Of a stretch of DNA of 5,067 bases, positions 1-5,067 are shown piece by piece. This DNA is from a bacterium (lineage in GTDB: Bacteria; UBA9089; JASEIO01). A program made the translations under genes and the position numbers. Positions within the stretch are counted from its first letter, which is position 1, and each line of letters begins with the position of its first letter. The stretch covers positions 1 to 5,067 of the forward strand of contig JASEIO010000066.1 of assembly GCA_030017475.1 (NCBI GenBank), in the 5' to 3' direction. Under the pieces are notes generated by a model, which was not told where the DNA came from, made no database searches, and worked only from the letters and a program-made list of their open reading frames with translations.

Positions 1-217
1 CCATAGGAACTCATCTATGTAAAGCTATTTGTGATAGTTTTGCGATCTACTGATTATCAGTACATCACAAAGGTGTGTAAGATACCAGGATACATCTGAT
101 TTAAATGATTATCCCGTCTAAATCCCTCTGCTTCTTCTATTTTCCTATTGGCTAAACTCGAATTGAATCTCAGATCCTTACTATTTCACACCTTCTCTGT
201 CTCTTAATAAAAATATT
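1..217. other. Intergenic region without a convincing gene
   Basis: No reading frame here looks like a complete gene. The + strand is pyrimidine-rich from about 113 to 205. A short open stretch (1-53, + strand) reaches the left edge and stops with TGA at 51-53. It could be the last 16 codons of a gene outside the window, but it is too short to judge. A ~42-codon open stretch on the - strand (about 50-185) lacks a good start codon and was not called. The region contains the nested inverted repeat at 28-71, and the promoter of the next gene lies just after it. Confidence 0.5.
28..71. repeat. Nested inverted repeat
   Basis: An outer pair of perfect 8-base arms, TTTGTGAT (28-35) and ATCACAAA (64-71), encloses a perfect 15-base palindrome, TACTGATTATCAGTA (48-62), with 7-base arms around one central T. 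The two layers are off-centre: 12 bases separate them on the left and one on the right. No T-run follows, so it does not look like an intrinsic terminator. An operator or a recombination-related site is possible. The repeat is seen directly; the role is unknown. Confidence 0.6.
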
Positions 218-246
218 TTGACAAACTAATAGAGATATGGTATAAG
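218..246 (+). promoter_or_regulatory. Sigma-70 promoter of the acyltransferase-DUF3108 unit
   Basis: A perfect -35 box TTGACA (218-223) is followed by 17 bases and the -10 box TATAAG (241-246), five of six matches. TG at 238-239 gives an extended -10 element. Transcription would start near 252-254. That lies downstream of the GTG at 246, so the GTG cannot be the start codon of a message from this promoter. The position just ahead of the gene, on its strand, supports the call. Confidence 0.75.
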
Positions 247-287
247 TGCCTCAATTAATTGGAAGAATGGAGGATGTTTTTCCTAAG

Positions 288-1934
288 ATGGATAGGCGCG
301 TGAAGCAAAATTCTCTTGATAGGTTGATCGATTATGGCATCTTATCTACAGTCTTTTTTGCTCCATTATCGGATGTATTAGTATCCATTTCTCTTATTGT
401 TTCTTCAATAGGCTGGTTTTGCAAACGCTCCAAGTTTATAAAAACAAAACTTGATATACCAATTTATACATTTATTTTAATCGGGATTATTTCAAGCATC
501 CTCTCTCAGGATTTCTTAAATATCTCAAATTTCCTTACCTTCTTTCTGGCCTATTTTCTTATCACAAACAATGTCCGAACCTGTATACAAAGGGAAAGAA
601 TTATAAAAATGATTGCCATATCAGCAGGTTCTCTTTCAATTCTTGGGTTACTTAATCCAAATAACCAAATGGGCGATTTCCTCATTTTGGTTCTTCCTTT
701 AATACTTATCTTTCTGTTTAGATATAAATGGTTTATAATCTGTGCTGGCTTATCCATTATCTATTTGGGAATTGGATATAAAAACAAACCTACACAGATT
801 CTTTGGTTTAAAGATCAAGGGATTTTACTCATGGTCGCCTTTTCTTGGATAATGCTTAGATTCTTCCATTTTTCTCTGGCACATATAAAGAAGGAAAGAT
901 CAATCTTAGTGATAGGCACAAGTTTAGGAATAGCTGCATTTCTTATTAATTCCCTTATATTTGAGGATACCTCTTTAGTCCCATTTTGGTTAATTATTGG
1001 ATTGAATATGAGTGCCATTCCTTTATCTTTTCGTGAAAATATAATTGAAGCTACACTTCTTCGACTTGTGACTAAATTTGTAGGTTGGCTTGCTCAAGTT
1101 CTTCCCGAGCATGTTTGTTTCTTTTTAGGAATGAGGTTTGTTGATCTCTTATACTTTTTGGCAGGTTTAACCAGGTATCGTAATTATGTAATAAACAACA
1201 TAAGATTGGCCTTTAAAGATGAATATACGATTAGGGAATTACATGTTATCTCCAAAAACCATTTGTATAATTTAGTGAAAGCAATAGTAGAGCTATTAAG
1301 ATTTCCTTTACTTAATAAGGAAAATATTACCAAGTATGTTACAGAGGTTAAGGGGTTAGAACATTTAGATAAGGCTTTGGCCAAAGGGAAAGGGGTGATT
1401 TTGGTTACTGGACATTTTGGTAATTGGGAGTTGATCTCAGCATATTTGTCATTAAATGGATATAAGGTAAATGTTTTAGTTCAAAGACAATCGAAACGAA
1501 CATTTGATGATTTATTTAATAGATCAAGGGAAGGAGTTGGTACTCGAGTTATTTATAATAGGGATAATCCGAGAACCCTTCTTCGATTATTAAAAAGGAA
1601 TGAAATCTTGGGCATATTAGCTGATCAACATGGGGAGTCGAAAAGGGTTATAACCCCATTCTTCTCCCAAAATGTTTCAGTTCCCCCTGGTCCAGTTATA
1701 TTTGCCAGAAAAACCCAGGCATCCCTTATACCAATATTTATAATTAGAAAAAGGGATGATAAACATAGAATTGAGATTTTACCAGAGATAGAGATTCGAC
1801 ATACCGAATGTAAAGATAAAGATTTAGAGTTAAATTCTTCAGAGTGGATGGGTATTTTAGAGGATTATATCCGAAGATACCCAGATCATTGGCTTTGGGT
1901 TTATAATAGATGGGACAAACTAAGTAAAGGGTGA
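288..1934 (+). CDS. Fusion protein: shortened O-antigen-ligase-like membrane domain + LpxL/HtrB-family acyltransferase
   Basis: The protein has 548 residues if it starts at ATG 288. I chose this start because the promoter overlaps the longer GTG start at 246, and GGAGG lies at 269-273, though 14 bases upstream is rather far. ATG 267 and GTG 246 are alternatives. Residues ~17-250 hold about nine hydrophobic segments resembling O-antigen ligase: an NPN motif at 123-125 followed by a hydrophobic, LPL-containing segment, and an acidic-x-Gly-Ile element at 176-179. The large periplasmic loop of true ligases is missing. Residues ~261-546 match the LpxL/HtrB (MsbB) family, inner-membrane enzymes that add a secondary acyl chain to lipid A. 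Visible motifs are GHFGNWE with the catalytic His376-x4-Glu381 pair, LADQ at 444-447, PFF...PPGP at 457-469 and a C-terminal PDHWLW...RW. Known enzymes of the family are about 300 residues long, so the front half is an addition. The DUF3108 gene follows after 3 bases. The acyltransferase family is confident; the acceptor lipid is inferred. Confidence 0.88.
   Translation: MDRRVKQNSLDRLIDYGILSTVFFAPLSDVLVSISLIVSSIGWFCKRSKFIKTKLDIPIYTFILIGIISSILSQDFLNISNFLTFFLAYFLITNNVRTCIQRERIIKMIAISAGSLSILGLLNPNNQMGDFLILVLPLILIFLFRYKWFIICAGLSIIYLGIGYKNKPTQILWFKDQGILLMVAFSWIMLRFFHFSLAHIKKERSILVIGTSLGIAAFLINSLIFEDTSLVPFWLIIGLNMSAIPLSFRENIIEATLLRLVTKFVGWLAQVLPEHVCFFLGMRFVDLLYFLAGLTRYRNYVINNIRLAFKDEYTIRELHVISKNHLYNLVKAIVELLRFPLLNKENITKYVTEVKGLEHLDKALAKGKGVILVTGHFGNWELISAYLSLNGYKVNVLVQRQSKRTFDDLFNRSREGVGTRVIYNRDNPRTLLRLLKRNEILGILADQHGESKRVITPFFSQNVSVPPGPVIFARKTQASLIPIFIIRKRDDKHRIEILPEIEIRHTECKDKDLELNSSEWMGILEDYIRRYPDHWLWVYNRWDKLSKG
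1926..1930 (+). promoter_or_regulatory. Ribosome binding site of the DUF3108 gene
   Basis: AAAGG ends 7 bases before ATG 1938 and lies inside the last codons of the acyltransferase gene, whose TGA is at 1932-1934. The two genes are therefore almost certainly translated from one message, with close coupling. Confidence 0.6.
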
Positions 1935-1937
1935 TAG

Positions 1938-2675
1938 ATGAGAAATAGATTTACAGCTATCTTAATAATGTTATTATTAATAGGTAGTGGTTTGGGAAAG
2001 AGAATGGTAAGGGCTCAAAATTTGCTGCCCCATAAAGAAAGGTTGGTTTTTTCAATCGAGTATTTTGGAATCCATCTGGGTGATGCGACCTTAGAGATAA
2101 AAGATATTATCTCTTATAATGATCATAAGGTCTATTGGCTTGCGTCTCGAGCTGTCTCCGCTCCCTGGTTGTCTGCGCTATATAAAGTAGATGATAGGAT
2201 ATGTTCCTATATGGATGTTACATCCATATGCAGCCTCAAATTTGTAAAGGATTGCCATGAGGGGAATTATGTCCATAGCGTAAAGATTTCCTTCAATCAG
2301 GAAAGACATTTTGCCTATTATGAAGACAATGATAGAAGATTAGAGATACCACCCCTTGTTCAAGACCCATTATCAGGCTTCTATTATCTGAGGACAAAGG
2401 ATCTAAAGATAGGAGAATCTATATTTATGCCTATGCATGATGATGAAAAAAACTGGGATCTGGAGATAAAGGTTTTAAGAAAGGAGATAATAAATACAAA
2501 GGTTGGTAAATTCCGAACCATTGTAGTTAGACCAATGTTTAAATCTAGTGGCCTCTTTAGGTCTGAAAGGGGAATATGGATTTGGCTAACAGACGATGAA
2601 AAAAGGATCCCAGTTAGGATGGAGACAAAAATCCCTCTTGGATCAATTGTAGCTCATTTAAAAGAGATAAATTGA
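1938..2675 (+). CDS. Exported DUF3108 domain-containing protein
   Basis: The protein has 245 residues. It begins with a typical signal peptide: Arg residues at 2 and 4, a hydrophobic core at about 5-20, and a possible cleavage site after VRA (residue 26). There is no lipobox cysteine, so the mature protein is probably periplasmic or attached to the outer membrane. The rest matches the DUF3108 family: an early FGIHLGDATLEI stretch (43-54), DPLSGFYYLR (143-152), a G-x-F-x-T/I segment near 190-196 and the closing IWLTDDEKRIPVRMETK region (215-231) before a final GSIVAHL. Members are predicted secreted, beta-rich proteins of unknown biochemical function. It sits 3 bases after the acyltransferase gene with its own Shine-Dalgarno sequence, so both are probably one transcription unit, which hints at a role in envelope lipid handling. 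That role is inference. The gene contains a strong palindrome at 2194-2229. The family call is fairly sure. Confidence 0.85.
   Translation: MRNRFTAILIMLLLIGSGLGKRMVRAQNLLPHKERLVFSIEYFGIHLGDATLEIKDIISYNDHKVYWLASRAVSAPWLSALYKVDDRICSYMDVTSICSLKFVKDCHEGNYVHSVKISFNQERHFAYYEDNDRRLEIPPLVQDPLSGFYYLRTKDLKIGESIFMPMHDDEKNWDLEIKVLRKEIINTKVGKFRTIVVRPMFKSSGLFRSERGIWIWLTDDEKRIPVRMETKIPLGSIVAHLKEIN
2194..2229. repeat. Two abutting palindromes inside the DUF3108 gene
   Basis: The first is ATAGGA (2194-2199) and TCCTAT (2205-2210) around a 5-base loop. The second is a 21-base element: perfect 10-base arms, ATATGGATGT (2209-2218) and ACATCCATAT (2220-2229), around a single T. They share two bases and would compete as hairpins. 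They lie in codons for about residues 86-98 of the protein. No T-run follows, so an intrinsic terminator is unlikely. Confidence 0.6.
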
Positions 2676-2676
2676 A

Positions 2677-3219
2677 TTATAGTTCCAAATCTTCCCAGGT
2701 GAATATTGGAACGAATGGATAGTTTCTCAATTCCGGCTTTTTTTCTTCCGATCTATCCACTAAGGCAATAACCATTTCTACCCTGCAACCTTCTTCTTCA
2801 ACGGCTTTGATTGCCCGTAAAACCGATTCTCCTGTAGTGACTACATCTTCTACTATTGCCACTCGTCCGCCTTTCTTAAGCGGACCTTCAATCAATCTCA
2901 TAGTGCCATGTTTTTTTAAATCCTTTCTAACAATAAAGGCAGAGATTGGATTTCCTTCCTCGAAGCTTAAAGCTGCTATTCCACCGACAATTGGATCGGC
3001 ACCCATGGTTAACCCGCCAATTGCATCAATCGCTTTATCCTTTATTAAGGAAAGGATGATCTTGGCAGTTAAATAGGCCCCTTCTGAACTCAATGTAATT
3101 AGCTTTCCATCTACATAAAAATTACTTTCTCGTCCAGAAGAAAGCCTAAACTTCTCCTTTTTATACTGCACTGCACATTTTAATATCTCAAGTAACCTTG
3201 CCTTTTCTTTTTCTAACAT
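2677..3219 (-). CDS. pyrE: Orotate phosphoribosyltransferase
   Basis: The enzyme joins orotate and PRPP to form orotidine 5'-phosphate in cytoplasmic pyrimidine synthesis. The 180 residues are a usual length for the family. Visible landmarks are F-R-L-S-S-G-R (24-30) near the N-terminus, GGLTMGADPI (68-77), the flexible catalytic loop RKDLKKHG (98-105) with its conserved Arg, Lys and His, and the PRPP-binding motif VAIVEDVVTTGES (120-132) with the Glu-Asp pair. The ATG at 3219 has a good GAGGGG ribosome site six bases upstream. The gene ends tail to tail with the DUF3108 gene, with only one base between the stop codons. The stop codon of a possible gene remnant (TAG, 3215-3213) overlaps the pyrE start, an arrangement typical of translational coupling in an operon. 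The intact MetF-MetV gene lies 91 bases upstream on the same strand and may now supply the transcript. Confidence 0.96.
   Translation of the reverse strand: MLEKEKARLLEILKCAVQYKKEKFRLSSGRESNFYVDGKLITLSSEGAYLTAKIILSLIKDKAIDAIGGLTMGADPIVGGIAALSFEEGNPISAFIVRKDLKKHGTMRLIEGPLKKGGRVAIVEDVVTTGESVLRAIKAVEEEGCRVEMVIALVDRSEEKKPELRNYPFVPIFTWEDLEL
2682..2712. repeat. Inverted repeat at the convergent gene junction
   Basis: Perfect 7-base arms GTTCCAA (2682-2688) and TTGGAAC (2706-2712) flank a 17-base loop inside the last codons of pyrE, just past the stop of the DUF3108 gene. It could form a hairpin in either transcript. There is no T-run on either side, so a terminator role is only possible, not shown. 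Confidence 0.35.
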
Positions 3220-3338
3220 AACCAGCCCCTCTTCTCCATTTTCAATCTATCATAGGACACTACTGCCTTATCTGCCCCTATCGCATATAATGGAAAACTG
3301 ATAAAGTTGGTTAAGATATGAGGTTTTTCTTTGAATGA
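3213..3338 (-). pseudogene. Probable 3' remnant of a lost gene upstream of pyrE
   Basis: One - strand frame is open for 72 codons, from 3431 down to a TAG at 3215-3213. Its first part only shadows the end of the MetF-MetV gene. The last ~40 codons lie mostly in the gap between genes and read like a normal protein tail, for example NFISFPLYAIG and YDRLKMEKRGW, with purine-first codons. The TAG overlaps the pyrE ATG (3219-3217), as in coupled operon genes. No good start codon or ribosome site gives a sensible short gene. I infer that this is the C-terminus of a former gene cut by a rearrangement near 3311-3338. I do not recognise the family. A chance open frame remains possible. Confidence 0.4.
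3226..3231 (-). promoter_or_regulatory. Ribosome binding site of pyrE
   Basis: GAGGGG on the - strand lies six bases before the pyrE ATG and fixes that start. It is inside the last codons of the upstream remnant frame, which fits translational coupling. Confidence 0.65.
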
Positions 3339-4837
3339 TGATCTTTTCCCATATAAAAATTCAACCAAGAAGAAGTAGCGTAAAGATTCCAATCGCGAGG
3401 AGGAACAAAAACAGACCTTAATTTTTCTAATTCATTTTCATTTTTTGCTCTTTCGTAAATATTAACCCATACGCAATCGCGTTCAGGAAAAGCTTCGCAT
3501 TTACCATTATTGCTTCCTCCGCAAGGACCATTCCTAGAATACTTTGCACATTTTGACTCAGGGCAAAGAAGATTTAAATCAGGCAAGGCACAATCTCCAC
3601 ATTCTTGACAATCACATAAGATTTGCTTTCCTATTTTCTCTAATTTAGTAATTATTTTTACTATCAATTTATTCTTATTTAAAATATGAGCAATTGCCTT
3701 AAACAATTTATACCTCAAAGTACCTTCAACAAAAAATATCCAGTCAAAAACTTTCATAAAATGATATAAAAGTGATTGCGACTTTTTAGGAGCAACGGCA
3801 CTTAATTTTAAAGATGATCTGTTTATATCAAGCCCTTTATCTTCTTCAAAAACATAAAAACATTTCTCTTCAGGAAAACTGAAGTTTTCTACATACTCCT
3901 GCCAATTGTCTCCAATTTCATTTGCTCGGTTAATAATACCTTTTATATCCGCAGGAGTTACTCCAAATCCACCAATTTGAACTCCATTATATCCCAAGCC
4001 TTTAAATATAGCTAACTGTTGAGCAGCTCTTTCATTTCTTGCCCTTTTTCCTTTGTCCTGCTCCTTCGCTTCCTCTTCAATTGTTTGCATCAATTTATCA
4101 GGTACAAAACAACCTGGAATCTCACCTTTACGCATCATCTTAGCCACAAATCTTGACAATACAAAAACATACCCAATGACTGGTATATTAATATCTCTAA
4201 AACGCAAATATTGGAGAAGTTCATAGAATTTTTTCACATCAAATCCTAATTGACTAACAACATATTGAGCACCCATTGCTATCTTTTTTTCTAACTTAAA
4301 ATATTGACCCATTTGCTCTGCCTCTGTATTTTTAAAAGGAGATACTACGCAACCAATAAAAAAGTTTGTTGGGGGTAAAGCATCTCCCCTTTCATCTACT
4401 AATCCTCTATTCATCTTATTTAAAAGATGCACCAACATAACTGAATCAAGATCATACACTGGTTTTGACCTTCCTAAAAAGCCGCTCATAGGATAATCGC
4501 CACTCATGGTAAGAATATTTTCTAAACCATTTCTTTCCATAGCATAAGCAAGTGCTTCAATTTCATTCCTACTCTTATCCTTGCAAGTAAAATGAATTAT
4601 TGGTTCTATATTAGCGTCTTTAAATTCCTTTCCAAGTAAGATAGGACTTAATGCAGGATTTCCTCCAGGATTGTCAGTAATACTTACAGAAGAAACAACA
4701 TCACCTATCTCTTCTTTGAACTGATGAGCCATTTCAACAATAGGATCTACTTCCTTTCCACTTGAGCCACGACCTGGAATTAATTCATAAGTAATAGTGA
4801 ATTTTCCAGATAACAATGATTCTTTAAATCTATTCAT
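3311..4837 (-). CDS. metF: MetF-MetV fusion: methylenetetrahydrofolate reductase with C-terminal cysteine-rich (MTHFR_C) domain
   Basis: The 508-residue cytoplasmic protein reduces 5,10-methylene- to 5-methyl-tetrahydrofolate, feeding methionine synthesis or the methyl branch of the Wood-Ljungdahl pathway. Residues ~1-315 form the MetF barrel. The catalytic Glu is in TYELIPGRG (Glu18), SITDNPGG is at 52-59, the SGD of the flavin/folate site is at 112-114 and QLGFD is at 196-200. Residues ~350-500 match MetV: nine cysteines between 408 and 455, starting CDCQECGDC, then NGPCGGSNNGKCE and CVW, and a closing PPRDWNLYATSSWLN block. In acetogens MetV is usually a separate subunit that carries Fe-S clusters and passes electrons to the MetF flavin; here the two are fused in the order MetF then MetV. 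The ATG at 4837 fits the family's N-terminus, though only a weak purine-rich ribosome site precedes it. The last ~8 residues after GKDH look non-conserved and may come from the junction with the remnant. Electron donor and pathway are inferred. Confidence 0.92.
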   Translation of the reverse strand: MNRFKESLLSGKFTITYELIPGRGSSGKEVDPIVEMAHQFKEEIGDVVSSVSITDNPGGNPALSPILLGKEFKDANIEPIIHFTCKDKSRNEIEALAYAMERNGLENILTMSGDYPMSGFLGRSKPVYDLDSVMLVHLLNKMNRGLVDERGDALPPTNFFIGCVVSPFKNTEAEQMGQYFKLEKKIAMGAQYVVSQLGFDVKKFYELLQYLRFRDINIPVIGYVFVLSRFVAKMMRKGEIPGCFVPDKLMQTIEEEAKEQDKGKRARNERAAQQLAIFKGLGYNGVQIGGFGVTPADIKGIINRANEIGDNWQEYVENFSFPEEKCFYVFEEDKGLDINRSSLKLSAVAPKKSQSLLYHFMKVFDWIFFVEGTLRYKLFKAIAHILNKNKLIVKIITKLEKIGKQILCDCQECGDCALPDLNLLCPESKCAKYSRNGPCGGSNNGKCEAFPERDCVWVNIYERAKNENELEKLRSVFVPPRDWNLYATSSWLNFYMGKDHHSKKNLIS

Positions 4838-4860
4838 TTCTTTTGTCTCTTTATTGCTTC

Positions 4861-4877
4861 AGACCCTTTCAAGGTCT
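4861..4877 (-). promoter_or_regulatory. Small hairpin in the metF-metV leader
   Basis: On the - strand AGACC and GGTCT pair, and two further pairs (one U-G) extend the stem to 7 around a 3-base loop. It lies about 23 bases before the start codon, between the proximal promoter and the ribosome site. No T-run follows, and no known riboswitch pattern was recognised. Confidence 0.4.
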
Positions 4878-4888
4878 ATCTTGGTTCT

Positions 4889-4917
4889 ATTATACAAACT
4901 CTACAGTCCCAAGTCTA
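4889..4917 (-). promoter_or_regulatory. Proximal promoter of the metF-metV gene
   Basis: On the - strand, TAGACT (4917-4912, four of six matches to the -35 box) is followed by 17 bases and a perfect TATAAT (4894-4889). Transcription would start near 4882, giving a leader of about 45 bases that includes the hairpin at 4861-4877. Confidence 0.55.
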
Positions 4918-4964
4918 CACATTTTTTAAAGGGATTTTTAGAAGGTCTGGTTCGTGGTATATAT

Positions 4965-4994
4965 TTTATAAGATATTTCTTTTGGGATTGTCAA
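4965..4994 (-). promoter_or_regulatory. Distal promoter of the metF-metV gene
   Basis: On the - strand, a perfect TTGACA (4994-4989) is followed by 18 bases and TATAAA (4970-4965), five of six matches. It lies in an A/T-rich stretch about 130 bases before the gene. A CACCGGTG palindrome (5008-5015) stands about 13 bases upstream of the -35 box and could be a regulator site. Confidence 0.6.
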
Positions 4995-5029
4995 GGAAAA
5001 ATTTAGGCACCGGTGGCTGGCATAGGTAC

Positions 5030-5058
5030 ATGGTATCCAGTCTTGTAATAGTTGTCAA
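5030..5058 (-). promoter_or_regulatory. Possible third upstream promoter
   Basis: On the - strand, TTGACA (5058-5053), 17 bases, then TACCAT (5035-5030), only four of six matches at the -10 box. It is in the right orientation for the metF-metV gene, but weaker, and close to the window edge. Confidence 0.3.
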
Positions 5059-5067
5059 ACAATATTT

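Noticed and set aside
1-53. Possible C-terminal end of a gene entering from the left edge, + strand
   Set aside because: Only 16 codons are open before TGA 51-53, which is too short to tell from chance.
76-97. CAGGATAC and a similar GGATACC on the - strand at about 5031-5039, resembling part of the cobalamin riboswitch B12 box
   Set aside because: None of the other conserved riboswitch parts is visible next to the left copy. The right copy is too near the edge to judge. The match is short and likely chance.
50-185. A ~42-codon open stretch on the - strand in the left intergenic region
   Set aside because: It follows a stop codon directly, has no plausible start with a ribosome site, and the product was not recognisable. 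Chance is the simplest explanation.
2807-3076. 89-codon open frame on the + strand opposite pyrE
   Set aside because: It is antisense to a clearly conserved enzyme gene and shows no family features of its own.
4838-5000. Folate (THF) or other riboswitch in the metF-metV leader
   Set aside because: Only one small hairpin is present. No conserved riboswitch core was recognised, and the leader from the proximal promoter is only about 45 bases.
4797-5006. 69-codon open frame on the + strand over the metF-metV start and its promoters
   Set aside because: It overlaps the conserved start and promoter region in antisense, has no good ribosome site, and looks like chance.
5008-5040. Sigma-54-like GG/GC spacing around TGGCTGGCATAGG
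   Set aside because: The required TGC at the -12 position is missing on both strands.

Overview
The window is low-GC bacterial DNA, about one third G+C by eye, carrying four intact protein genes. Two point right and two point left, and the pairs meet tail to tail near 2676. A lipid A-type acyltransferase and an exported DUF3108 protein point to a diderm that makes lipopolysaccharide. A methylenetetrahydrofolate reductase fused to a MetV-type cysteine-rich domain points to an anaerobe using folate-bound C1 units, possibly the Wood-Ljungdahl pathway. Desulfobacterota- or Omnitrophota-like lineages would fit, but the sequence alone does not settle the taxonomy.

Left part (1-2675, + strand): about 215 bases with no convincing gene hold a nested inverted repeat (28-71). 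A very good sigma-70 promoter follows (218-246). It drives a two-gene unit: a membrane protein whose N-terminal half resembles a shortened O-antigen ligase and whose C-terminal half is an LpxL/HtrB-family acyltransferase, followed 3 bases later by a secreted DUF3108 protein. Both probably act at the cell envelope.

Right part (2677-4837, - strand): the upstream gene is a MetF-MetV fusion with promoter-like sites and a short leader hairpin in front of it (4838-5067). It is followed by pyrE (orotate phosphoribosyltransferase). Between them, in another frame, lies an open stretch that looks like the last ~40 codons of a lost gene. Its stop codon overlaps the pyrE start codon. This suggests that a rearrangement placed the metF-metV gene next to a truncated pyrE operon.

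Most notable are the ligase-like/acyltransferase fusion with an apparently dead ligase half, the gene remnant coupled to pyrE, and a 21-bp palindrome inside the DUF3108 gene. No CRISPR array, tRNA, rRNA or transposase gene was seen, and no new multi-gene defence or mobile system can be supported.
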